Positions 8,849-16,362 of a stretch of DNA of 64,000 bases are shown in pieces. The stretch is from 2-02-FULL-55-14 sp964534125. GTDB taxonomy: Bacteria > Bacteroidota > Ignavibacteria > UBA10030. The notes beneath the pieces were generated by a model. That model saw only the letters and a list, made by a program, of their open reading frames with translations, was not told where the DNA came from and ran no database searches. The translations under genes were made by a program, and so were the position numbers. The stretch's first letter is position 1. Each line of letters begins with the position of its first letter. Location: NCBI GenBank assembly GCA_964534125.1, contig CAZHOJ010000013.1, forward strand, positions 14,423 through 78,422, written 5' to 3'.

Positions 8849-10045
8849 CTACTGAATTTTGGCCTCAAGAGGATGGCTTATCCTCTCCCGGACCCTCGCA
8901 ACCTCCTGCTCGATTGTCTTTTCGTCAAGTCTCAATATTCCCTCATCCTCCCATATGGCTGAAAGCCGAATCGTCGTCGCAGATCCGGGGGCGACGGGGA
9001 AGACAATTCCATGGTCGGATTCTGACTCGAATGCCCTCGCTCCAGTTTCAGGTGCGAACGAGATGAGCATGAAGAGTCCATCGCCGGCCCTGGACTGGTC
9101 CCCCATCGTGTAGATGTATCCATCCTCGACGCGGCTCGTGACGGATGCTGAGGCATGCTTTGCGATGCCGGTCGCAACGATGATATCGGCTGAACTGGCG
9201 ATGCGATGCTCGGTGACCCGATCGGTGGCGTAGATCAGAAGTGTCGAGGTCAGGTCCACAGCCCGGTTGCCGACTTTCCAGCCCGAGTACTCGATCCGAA
9301 CCACGGCACGGACCGGCCCGCGTGCCACGATGTGGGTCCGCCGCCCGCTCAGAACTTCCGGCTTGACCGCCTTTCCGTCATCCATGATGCCGAATCCGCC
9401 GAATCCGAATGCGGGACCGACATGGAGCACGTCCATTCCCCACGAGGCGTCGAGTTGATAATTGGTACCCGTCCGGCCGATGAAATCCCACACGAGCACC
9501 CCGTCACGCTTGCCCTGGATGTCCATAGCATTCCGTTCATCCAGATACAGTCTGTATGCTATGACCATCGATTCCCATCCGACGCCATCGAACGGATAGA
9601 GATTGTCCGCGCGAAGTGTTCCCGGTCCGGCGTCGTCGAGGAGAGACATCTTTTTTCCTTCGACACGCTTGTAGTTCACTGCGTCGGTCAGTGGCGGACC
9701 GACAGGGGAAGCCAGCGAGTCCCGCTCAGCGGTCAGGAGGAATGTCCGCGATTCCGCAGGGGCCATCGTCGCGAGGAATGCCATCTCATCGCGCGATCCA
9801 TCTCCGTCCAGGTCGTCGATCTGGAACGGTATCGACCTGTTCGCCTCGTCCACAAGGCGCAGACGCTTCTCGTCGATGCCGCTGAAGGTCCCGGCGATCA
9901 CGTCCCACCCAAGGACGACAGGCTCGTTGAGGCGGTGCTGGTGTGAGGGATTCGTGACCTGTATGGACGCGTTCTGTGCATCGAGTCTGCCTGCAGCGAG
10001 CGCAGCCAGACATATGCTCAGGAGGAAGAGGCGGTTTCGGGTCAT
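8849..10045 (-). CDS. DUF4861 family secreted protein
   Basis: 398 residues from the ATG at 10045, chosen because AGGAGA lies 8 bases before it and it begins a clean signal peptide (MTRNRLFLLSICLAALAAG). A longer frame from 10249 would overlap the GH43 gene and has no signal. The mature part matches the DUF4861 pattern: VTNPSHQHRLNEPV, IDDLDGDGSRDEMAF, GWESMVIAYRLYLDE, DIQGKRDGVLVW and WGMDVLHVGPAFGFGG. DUF4861 members are common in polysaccharide loci of Bacteroidota. I know no settled reaction for the family; a fold and role in sugar lyase or hydrolase chemistry is likely. It is the last gene of the CE8-CE12-PL9-GH43 block, 52 bases after GH43. Confidence 0.82.
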   Translation of the reverse strand: MTRNRLFLLSICLAALAAGRLDAQNASIQVTNPSHQHRLNEPVVLGWDVIAGTFSGIDEKRLRLVDEANRSIPFQIDDLDGDGSRDEMAFLATMAPAESRTFLLTAERDSLASPVGPPLTDAVNYKRVEGKKMSLLDDAGPGTLRADNLYPFDGVGWESMVIAYRLYLDERNAMDIQGKRDGVLVWDFIGRTGTNYQLDASWGMDVLHVGPAFGFGGFGIMDDGKAVKPEVLSGRRTHIVARGPVRAVVRIEYSGWKVGNRAVDLTSTLLIYATDRVTEHRIASSADIIVATGIAKHASASVTSRVEDGYIYTMGDQSRAGDGLFMLISFAPETGARAFESESDHGIVFPVAPGSATTIRLSAIWEDEGILRLDEKTIEQEVARVRERISHPLEAKIQ

Positions 10046-10097
10046 ATCGGATTCTCCTATGGGTGAATGTCCGGTAGTATGCAAAGACAGGGAGTGG

Positions 10098-11762
10098 TCA
10101 GTGATGGGGGGAGATACGGAACCAGTCGACGGAGACCGCTCCTGCTGATGATGAATCTGAAGCAAGTGCATAAAGACCGATGCGCGCTCCCACCCATCGT
10201 CCCGATTGAACGGGGATCTCACCTGCGACGTCTTCGAAGATGACACCATCCAGGGATAGGCTCAGCCGACACGATGGGCTCTTGCCGAAAGTCGCCCTGA
10301 GATAGACGACATCGGTGTCGAGCAGGCGCTCATGCGTCCACACGTCAGGTGCCTCCTCGTCGAGCAGGTGTCCGACACCTCGCTCGAGCGACAGGGTGCC
10401 GTCCTTCCGCTGCACTCCGAGAGTGCTGTATTCATTCCCCAGGACGACAAGGCCGGCCCGGTCGCCCTCGGCAAGGCCTCCGGCATCCATGAGTGCTGTT
10501 ACAACGAACGCGGGGGCCGGGATCTTCTGCAGCAGGATGGCGGGACATTCTCTGATGTCGGCACCAGGATGGGGCAATGCGACCGGTGTGAGGACAAGAT
10601 GCCCATCCCGCAGGGCATAGAACCCGCCTGACCCGCCGACGTTCGCCTGCCATTGCCACTGCAAACCGAGGTCCGGGCCGTTGAATTCGTCCGAGGTCTG
10701 CGGCTCCATGAGGATTCCCTGTGAGCTGCTCACAGGTTTCCTGAAGGTGGCCACAGGCTCACCGATCCCGTCACCGTCGGTATCCACGCCGATCAGCGGC
10801 CATCCCCCGTGCCACGCAACAGGCTGGAGGTGCGTGATGCGTCCATAGGCGCCCTTGTCCTGGAAATGGACGAACCAGGACGCGCCGGAGACGTCCTCGA
10901 TCCATGCCCCCTGATGCGGTCCGTTGATCTCGGTCCGTCCCTGGTGAAGTATAATACGGTCCTCATAGGGCCCCGTCAGGGACTGTGCCCGGAGAACGGT
11001 CTGCCATCCCTGCTTTACCCCTCCTGCCGGGGCGAATATATAATAGAGGCCATGTCTTTTATAGAGCTTGGGACCCTCGATGGTCGGATGCCGGTCCGGG
11101 TCCGAGAACACATTCACACTGTCACCGACCACCGCCGTCCCTTCCGCGTTCATCCGGCGAAGGGTGAGGACGCCATTGAAACCCGCTCTGCTCTTCGCCC
11201 AGGCGTGGACCAGGTACGCTCCTCCGTCATCATCCCAGAACGGACAGGGATCGATCCATCCTTTGGCGGCCTGAACGAGGACCGGATCACTCCATGGTCC
11301 GGCGGGATCGAAAGATGAGACGCGGAAAATGCCGTGGTCCGGATCGCCATAGTAGATCATGTACAATCCGTCACGGAAGCGGAGCGAGGGGGCCCATACC
11401 CCGTGTCCATGCCGGGGGATGCTGTAATGAGATTCCGGTGGCACCATCCGGAGTGCATGTCCGATGATGGTCCAGTTCACGAGGTCGGCGGAGCGCAGGA
11501 CAGGGAGGCCGGGTGAACTCGAAAAGCTCGACGAGGTCATGTAGTAAGCATCGTCGACGCGGATGACGTCAGGGTCGGAGTAGTCGGCGTAGAGGATCGG
11601 ATTGGCGTAGGTGCCGTCGAGCCGGTCGGGTCTCCACACCGCGGCAGCATGGTTCTCGCCGTGGTCTGTGCAGCCGAAGACGCCGAAGCACACGAACAGG
11701 ACCAGGGCGTGGACCGTGGCATCATTTGCGATTGAGCCGTGGAGAGGTCCGTGAGAGATCAT
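10098..11762 (-). CDS. GH43 family glycoside hydrolase with C-terminal beta-sandwich
   Basis: 554 residues from 11762, where the ATG overlaps the PL9 stop in ATGA. A longer frame to 11867 would read into PL9 and lacks a signal. The N-terminus has a hydrophobic stretch ending VFGC (C31), suggesting a lipoprotein. The five-bladed propeller has the GH43 acids in order: YSDPDVI (D63), WIDPCPF (D171) and TIEGPKLY (E229). From about residue 360 a beta-sandwich (SDEFNGPDLGLQWQWQ) resembles the GH43 C2/DUF1349 module seen in beta-xylosidase-type enzymes. It probably removes arabinose, xylose or galactose side chains from pectin; the subfamily cannot be fixed by eye. It sits between PL9 and DUF4861. 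Confidence 0.9.
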   Translation of the reverse strand: MISHGPLHGSIANDATVHALVLFVCFGVFGCTDHGENHAAAVWRPDRLDGTYANPILYADYSDPDVIRVDDAYYMTSSSFSSSPGLPVLRSADLVNWTIIGHALRMVPPESHYSIPRHGHGVWAPSLRFRDGLYMIYYGDPDHGIFRVSSFDPAGPWSDPVLVQAAKGWIDPCPFWDDDGGAYLVHAWAKSRAGFNGVLTLRRMNAEGTAVVGDSVNVFSDPDRHPTIEGPKLYKRHGLYYIFAPAGGVKQGWQTVLRAQSLTGPYEDRIILHQGRTEINGPHQGAWIEDVSGASWFVHFQDKGAYGRITHLQPVAWHGGWPLIGVDTDGDGIGEPVATFRKPVSSSQGILMEPQTSDEFNGPDLGLQWQWQANVGGSGGFYALRDGHLVLTPVALPHPGADIRECPAILLQKIPAPAFVVTALMDAGGLAEGDRAGLVVLGNEYSTLGVQRKDGTLSLERGVGHLLDEEAPDVWTHERLLDTDVVYLRATFGKSPSCRLSLSLDGVIFEDVAGEIPVQSGRWVGARIGLYALASDSSSAGAVSVDWFRISPHH

Positions 11763-13285
11763 TTCAGGAAGAACATTTTGACGGTACGCGTGGTTGTCCC
11801 GAATCTGATGGTCGCAAAATACACTCCACTGGACAGCGCATAGCCTTCCGTTCCGCCGGCGTTCCATCGGAAGGAGTACGTCCCGGCCCCGGGGATCACC
11901 TGTTCCTCTGAGGACACGGTCCGGCCGGTCAGATCGTGGATGGCGACCACGACCCTGCCCGCTGCCGGTGCGGTGAATTCGATCCGCGTCTCGGGATTGA
12001 ACGGGTTCGGATAGTTCTGCGATACCCGGAATCCGTCTGGAACCTCGCCCCGCAGATCGACGGCGGTGCTGGGATCGTATTCGAATGCGCCGAGGTCTAT
12101 CGCCGGTCCGAGATATGGAAGACCAACGTCCGTACCGGCATCGATGAGATCGCTCCCCTGCGCAAGACGGAGGAACCCGACCACCGGCAATGATCCGTCA
12201 GGCTGACGGGGACCCCGTACGCCCGTCGTGTCGATGCTGATGAAATCGGCCTCGCTCACGGAAGAGGATCCGGTCCAGCTGCTCGAGGTTACGGCAGCGG
12301 AGGCCGACACCGTTCCGACAGGGCCGAAGGCCACACAGTTCGTCAGCGTTAGAGAGGCGGTGCTGTCGACAGGGCCGGGCAGGCTGTAATTCGTGCCGTT
12401 ACGGTGCGAGGTCCCGTTGAGGATCGTCATGCTTCCACGATTGTTGTTCTGGTCGAATCCCTTCACCCTGTTATCAAAGGCAAGACATCGCCGGAGGATC
12501 ATATTGTGCCGGAGCGTCTTGTCATCACTTCCTCCCATCTTGAACCCGTTCCCGTCGCCGTTGGGCAGGCTAGGAGTTCCGTCCTTGAGATACCCGTTCC
12601 TGAACGACCAGCAATTCTCGAGCGTCGTCGTCACGTCGTTGGCCTCACGGAGATAGCCGTCCCACCCGTCGTCAGCGTTCTCCCACGCGCGGCAGCCGAC
12701 AAAGACATTGCCCGATCCCACGGAGAGCTTCGGGGCAAAGCCATCCGCATTCTCGAAGGTTGGATCGGCGTTATGGTATGAATCGCAGTTGATGAAGCGG
12801 TTATTCGCGGCACCGTTATCGAGCTGTACGCCGCTGTCGCGGTTCTCGAAAAAGGAACAGTGCTCGACGATGTTCTCCGATCCCGACATCTGAAGGCCGT
12901 TGTCGCCGGCCCCCTTTATGTCCAGCCCGGAGACGTACCAAAAGCTGCCGGTGATCCGCAGGCCCCGATTGCTGCTCCCGGTCGCCATGGACGAGAAGTC
13001 GAGGAGCGGTCGGTCGCCGGGAAGCGCGATGAGAACGTTCCTCCCGGTCGCAAGGCCCGATTTCGACAGGGTGGCGGTGATCGTGTACTGGTATGTCCCG
13101 CCGGCGACGTAAATGGTGTCGCCAATGGCGAGCACCGCGTGCGCCTTGAAGATCGAATAGAACGGTTGTTCCTGCGTTCCGGGATTCGTATCGCTCCCAT
13201 GCGGAGCGACGTACCATTGTGCGGCGAGGTCTGAGGGGCCTATGAACGCTGCAAGAAGGAAGAGCCAGGATAGGGATAGTTTCAT
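11759..13285 (-). CDS. PL9 pectate lyase with T9SS sorting domain
   Basis: 508 residues: signal peptide (cut after DLAAQ), polysaccharide lyase family 9 beta-helix starting YVAPHGSDTNPGT. The calcium-binding aspartates fall in the family pattern at D181, D205, D206 and D209 (ENADGFAPK, ENADDGWDGY), and K249 in GNGFKMGG is the likely catalytic base. A T9SS type A domain follows (QNYPNPFNPETRIEF, SSGVYFATI). It cleaves homogalacturonan by calcium-dependent beta-elimination at the cell surface. It is 78 bases after the CE12 gene and coupled to GH43 by an ATGA overlap, so de-esterified substrate from CE8/CE12 is cut by this enzyme. Confidence 0.93.
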   Translation of the reverse strand: MKLSLSWLFLLAAFIGPSDLAAQWYVAPHGSDTNPGTQEQPFYSIFKAHAVLAIGDTIYVAGGTYQYTITATLSKSGLATGRNVLIALPGDRPLLDFSSMATGSSNRGLRITGSFWYVSGLDIKGAGDNGLQMSGSENIVEHCSFFENRDSGVQLDNGAANNRFINCDSYHNADPTFENADGFAPKLSVGSGNVFVGCRAWENADDGWDGYLREANDVTTTLENCWSFRNGYLKDGTPSLPNGDGNGFKMGGSDDKTLRHNMILRRCLAFDNRVKGFDQNNNRGSMTILNGTSHRNGTNYSLPGPVDSTASLTLTNCVAFGPVGTVSASAAVTSSSWTGSSSVSEADFISIDTTGVRGPRQPDGSLPVVGFLRLAQGSDLIDAGTDVGLPYLGPAIDLGAFEYDPSTAVDLRGEVPDGFRVSQNYPNPFNPETRIEFTAPAAGRVVVAIHDLTGRTVSSEEQVIPGAGTYSFRWNAGGTEGYALSSGVYFATIRFGTTTRTVKMFFLK

Positions 13286-13363
13286 GCAAGATTCGTGATG
13301 ATCATCGATGGTTATCTGTAATATGGCCGAATTGATGTCCTATGATGTGACGCACATCGCTTT

Positions 13364-14107
13364 TCAGTTGGCTGGCTGACGTCGTTTCGCGAGTGGGTGG
13401 TCCATGGCCTCAAGCGCCTCGACCGCGAGACGTGCCATGAGGCGCGCACCGTACTCCGAAAAATGGGTATTGTCCTGTTTGCCTTCGGGAAGAGAGGCAA
13501 ATACGCCGGGTGCGATCCACAGGAAGATCCGCTTCGAGCCTTCCGGACCATGCTCAATGATGACCTTCTCGCTCAGGCGGTGCATGTCCACAAGCGGCAC
13601 ATCCAGTTCCGCGGCTGCCCCGCGGACAAGGTCCGGGTAGACACCATGGACGTCGTAGAACGTTCCCGTCGAATCGAACCGCCGCCGCATGATGGGTGTG
13701 CAGAGGATCGGGTACGCCTCTCTGGACCGGGTCTCCCGGACGAATCGCCGGAGATTCTCTTTGAAGGTTTCAGGCGGAGTGTATCGGTCCCCTTTCTCTT
13801 TGCTCTGGTCGTTGTGCCCGAACTGGATGATGACATAGTCCCCTGCGTGCAGGCGGGCCATCACGGTGTCCCATCGTCCTTCGCGGATGAACGAGCCGGT
13901 GCTGCGGCCGTTCCGTGCATGGTTCTCGATGCGCACATCGTCGGTGAAGAATTCTGGAAATATCTGGCCCCAGCCGCGCTCGGGATTATCCTCGAGAGGT
14001 TTGTCGGCCATGGTGGAGTCGCCGATCATGAAGACTGTGATGACGCCGTCCTGCAGATGATGGATCGTTCCGGCAACGATCACCACGAGAAGCGCCAGAG
14101 TTCTCAT
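13364..14107 (-). CDS. CE12 rhamnogalacturonan acetylesterase (SGNH hydrolase)
   Basis: 247 residues from 14107, where the ATG overlaps the stop of CE8 in ATGA; a start at 14128 is possible but loses that coupling. A hydrophobic N-terminus gives export. The SGNH/CE12 blocks are complete: MIGDST (S31), NHARNGRST, FGHND (98-100) and DNTHFSEYG with D212 and H215. The segment WIAPGVF is also present. It removes acetyl groups from rhamnogalacturonan or other pectin chains so that lyases can act. It lacks a sorting domain and is probably periplasmic. Confidence 0.92.
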   Translation of the reverse strand: MRTLALLVVIVAGTIHHLQDGVITVFMIGDSTMADKPLEDNPERGWGQIFPEFFTDDVRIENHARNGRSTGSFIREGRWDTVMARLHAGDYVIIQFGHNDQSKEKGDRYTPPETFKENLRRFVRETRSREAYPILCTPIMRRRFDSTGTFYDVHGVYPDLVRGAAAELDVPLVDMHRLSEKVIIEHGPEGSKRIFLWIAPGVFASLPEGKQDNTHFSEYGARLMARLAVEALEAMDHPLAKRRQPAN

Positions 14108-15396
14108 CGTTCGGTCCTGAATGTCCACTGATCGCTCCGGGCGGGTCCGTCCGGCCCGTCGGATTCAACGTACCAAAAATATTGTGTACCTGACTGCAGT
14201 GTATCTGTCATGAATGTCGAGTGGGTCACTGTGTGCAGCTGAAGTGCATCCGGGTCAGTTCCCAGCGCGATACGTTCTGCGGTCGCTCCCCGGGCTGGCG
14301 TCCATGTGAGTATCGCTCCATGTCGCGGAATCTCGTAGGCCCCATCGGCAGGGACCGGAAGCGCAGGGAAGGGAAGGACCGGCGGTAGCGTGCGTTCTGG
14401 GTCCCACCTTCCGTCGAATGTCCATACGGGACCGATCTGACGGTGATCCGGCTGCCCCTCGGCGGTCTCGAGGTTGTCCGCATGCCACGCGTAGTCCCCT
14501 CCCTCGCGTGTGCAGTTCCAGAAATAATGCCGTGCGCCCCACTGCCACGCAACGAGATTCGGAGAATCCGGCGCATAGATGGGCGTGTCGGCCATGGCCT
14601 TGCTGAACGTGCAGTCGAGCAGGAAGAACTGCGCATCGCGGTGGTGTCGCCCAAGCGGAAAACCTGGACGGCCGTCGAAGGCGGAATGCCTGATGACGAA
14701 CTTCTGAGACCGCTCAGCGCTCCCGTCGTGCCAGATGCTCGCGCTCATGTTGTGGCCGAAAAAGGACGAATTCGTGACGTAGCACCATCCCCGCGGGCAG
14801 ACATAATCGACCCACCCTTCGAACGAGCAGAACGCGTGGTAGTACATGCCGGATTCCCGGTTCCAGAGGCTCACAGCATCGCCACCGGCAGAACGGATAA
14901 TACAATAGAGGAGCGAGATCCGGGTCGCGTCGAAACCCCTTATGGTGAACTGATGGCTTCGGTCTTTCGCGCTGTCGCCGTAGGTGTTCTCGATCGTCAT
15001 GTTCCCTATGACGACGTTGCTGGCCCCCTTTCCAAGGGAAACGACAGCGGCGCCCCAGTCATCGCCGTGTATCGCGACCCATGATGACCGGTGGACGGGG
15101 TATCGTAAAATGGTCGACGTTCGGTCTTCGCCGATGATCGCGATGCTTCCGTTTGTGATGCATACCTTCTCTGCATACACCCCTTGACGTACGAGGATGA
15201 GTCGAATGTGTGAACCATCGTTGTCCAGCATGTCGAGCGCTTCCTGTACCGAGCGGGCATCTCCTTTCCCGGCTTTGTCCACAATGAGGGTGCGGCCGAC
15301 GGACTGTCGCAATGTCGTCTCTGTGGCAGGATCTGTGCAAGCAATGAAGCTTAGAGCGCTCACGCAGATCGGCAGGATAAGGTATTGATGGGTCAA
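14104..15396 (-). CDS. CE8 pectin methylesterase with C-terminal fibronectin-like domain
   Basis: 430 residues with an export signal ending FIAC (possible lipoprotein, C20). The pectinesterase motifs are divergent but all key residues align: GVYAEK at 72-77, Q149 (HQFTIRG for QAVALRV), D173 (GGDAVSLW for QDTLY), D197 (GWVDYV for GTVDFI) and R250 (LGRHH for LGRPW). The last 85 residues or so (AILTWTPARGATAERIALG, SGTQYFWYVESDG) form a fibronectin/Ig-like beta-sandwich. It removes methyl esters from homogalacturonan, making it a substrate for PL1/PL9/GH28. It is the first gene of the leftward block and is divergent from gntR. Confidence 0.85.
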   Translation of the reverse strand: MTHQYLILPICVSALSFIACTDPATETTLRQSVGRTLIVDKAGKGDARSVQEALDMLDNDGSHIRLILVRQGVYAEKVCITNGSIAIIGEDRTSTILRYPVHRSSWVAIHGDDWGAAVVSLGKGASNVVIGNMTIENTYGDSAKDRSHQFTIRGFDATRISLLYCIIRSAGGDAVSLWNRESGMYYHAFCSFEGWVDYVCPRGWCYVTNSSFFGHNMSASIWHDGSAERSQKFVIRHSAFDGRPGFPLGRHHRDAQFFLLDCTFSKAMADTPIYAPDSPNLVAWQWGARHYFWNCTREGGDYAWHADNLETAEGQPDHRQIGPVWTFDGRWDPERTLPPVLPFPALPVPADGAYEIPRHGAILTWTPARGATAERIALGTDPDALQLHTVTHSTFMTDTLQSGTQYFWYVESDGPDGPARSDQWTFRTER

Positions 15397-15432
15397 GGCG
15401 AATTTCAGGTAATCCCAGCTGGCGTCCGAGAA

Positions 15433-15452
15433 TTATCGTTCACTTTATCGTT
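15433..15452. repeat. Direct repeat TTATCGTT x2
   Basis: TTATCGTT occurs at 15433-15440 and 15445-15452, 12 bases apart, 37 bases upstream of the CE8 start. It could be an activator or promoter element for the CE8 block. No convincing -35/-10 pair for CE8 stands out in 15397-15510. Confidence 0.4.
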
Positions 15453-15510
15453 TAAGAAATTCGGCATTCGCGGCAACTTAGTCAATTAGAATCTTGTGAG
15501 GCGGAGCATG

Positions 15511-15530
15511 CATTCCCATAAATGGGAATG
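15511..15530. promoter_or_regulatory. Perfect 20-bp palindrome in divergent control region
   Basis: CATTCCCATAAATGGGAATG has 9-bp perfect arms and a 2-base centre. It lies between the divergent CE8 and gntR genes, 35 bases before the gntR -35 box. Its core matches the palindrome at 8821-8838 as ATTCYCANNAATGRGAAT. No gene ends beside it, so a terminator role is unlikely here and an operator is the better reading. Confidence 0.6.
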
Positions 15531-15565
15531 TTGCCAATTCTCTTTAAGTTTTTCAGAGATCTCTA

Positions 15566-15594
15566 TTGACACTCCCAAAGTATTGCGATACAAT
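15566..15594 (+). promoter_or_regulatory. Strong sigma-70-like promoter of the gntR/alginate operon
   Basis: TTGACA (15566-15571), 17-base spacer, TACAAT (15589-15594), one base from full consensus overall. The start of transcription would fall about 7 bases later, inside the operator at 15595-15612. It excludes upstream start codons for gntR. Confidence 0.8.
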
Positions 15595-15612
15595 TTGTAT
15601 GACATCATACAA
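15595..15612. promoter_or_regulatory. Candidate GntR operator (copy 2)
   Basis: TTGTATGACATCATACAA is a perfect 8+2+8 palindrome starting directly after the -10 box and covering the expected transcription start. It should be the autoregulatory site of the GntR protein encoded 12 bases downstream. The near-identical copy at 8650-8667 supports a regulon. Confidence 0.78.
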
Positions 15613-15624
15613 GTTAGGACTCCA

Positions 15625-16362
15625 ATGGGAAAGTTCTCACCTGTCAAGAAGCAGCAATCGCTCAGCAAGCATGTCGAGTCTGAGATCGAAGCAGCCATTC
15701 GGTCCAGGCGCTTTATCCCCGGTTCGAAGCTTCCGTCCGAGAATGTCCTGTGCACGCAGTTTGGTGTCAGCCGTACGGCGATCCGGGAGGCGATCCGGAT
15801 GCTGAACGCACGCGGGATGGTCGAGGTCTTCAAGGGGAGGGGAGTCTTCGTCAGCCATGTGAGCGCATCGAGTGTTACGGAACCACTCTCGCTGTATCTC
15901 GAACTGACTTCGGAGCGGCATCACGTTCTTCATGTCGTCCATGCGCGCCAGATCATCGAGCCCCCCATCGCAGCATCGGCCGCACAGTATCACACGGAAG
16001 AAGATGCAGCGCGCCTCCTGAAAGACATCGAGGACCTCAGGACCTGCGATGGTGATTTTGCAGAGCTTGCGGCTCTCGATATGCGCTTCCATCTCAACAT
16101 CGCGCGGTCATCAGAGAATCCGATCATCCCCCTCATCCTGGAACCCATCCATCGGCTGCTTCCTCAGATCAAATCGACGATCTATGCAAGCGTCGACGAT
16201 GCGAAGGATTCCGCGCTCATTTGGCATCAGAAGATCATTGACCGTATCCTCGCCCGGGATAGCGAAGGAGCGAGGGAAGCAATGACAAATCATCTTATCA
16301 TCGCAGAGGAACATGCACGGAAGATGCTTGACAGTACAACGGGTCAGAAAGACAAAATCTGA
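15625..16362 (+). CDS. GntR-family (FadR/FCD-type) transcriptional regulator
   Basis: 245 residues from 15625, with AGGA 5 bases before the ATG. Frames starting at 15496 would begin upstream of the promoter, so they are wrong. Residues 9-78 are the winged helix (PGSKLPSENVLCTQFGVSR, AIREAIRML, GRGVFV). Residues 95-232 are an FCD ligand domain with the usual metal residues D152, H156, H201 and H223. Members sense uronate or sugar-acid intermediates; here KDG, KDPG or an unsaturated uronate is likely. The gene overlaps the next lyase gene by one base (TGATG), so it is the first gene of the alginate operon and probably autoregulated. Confidence 0.93.
   Translation: MGKFSPVKKQQSLSKHVESEIEAAIRSRRFIPGSKLPSENVLCTQFGVSRTAIREAIRMLNARGMVEVFKGRGVFVSHVSASSVTEPLSLYLELTSERHHVLHVVHARQIIEPPIAASAAQYHTEEDAARLLKDIEDLRTCDGDFAELAALDMRFHLNIARSSENPIIPLILEPIHRLLPQIKSTIYASVDDAKDSALIWHQKIIDRILARDSEGAREAMTNHLIIAEEHARKMLDSTTGQKDKI

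Noticed and set aside
13330..13350. Third GntR operator near TCCTATGATGTGACG
   Set aside because: Only one half resembles the site and the arms are not symmetric.
15496..15624. Earlier start for the GntR gene
   Set aside because: The strong promoter and operator lie inside this stretch, so translation must start at 15625.
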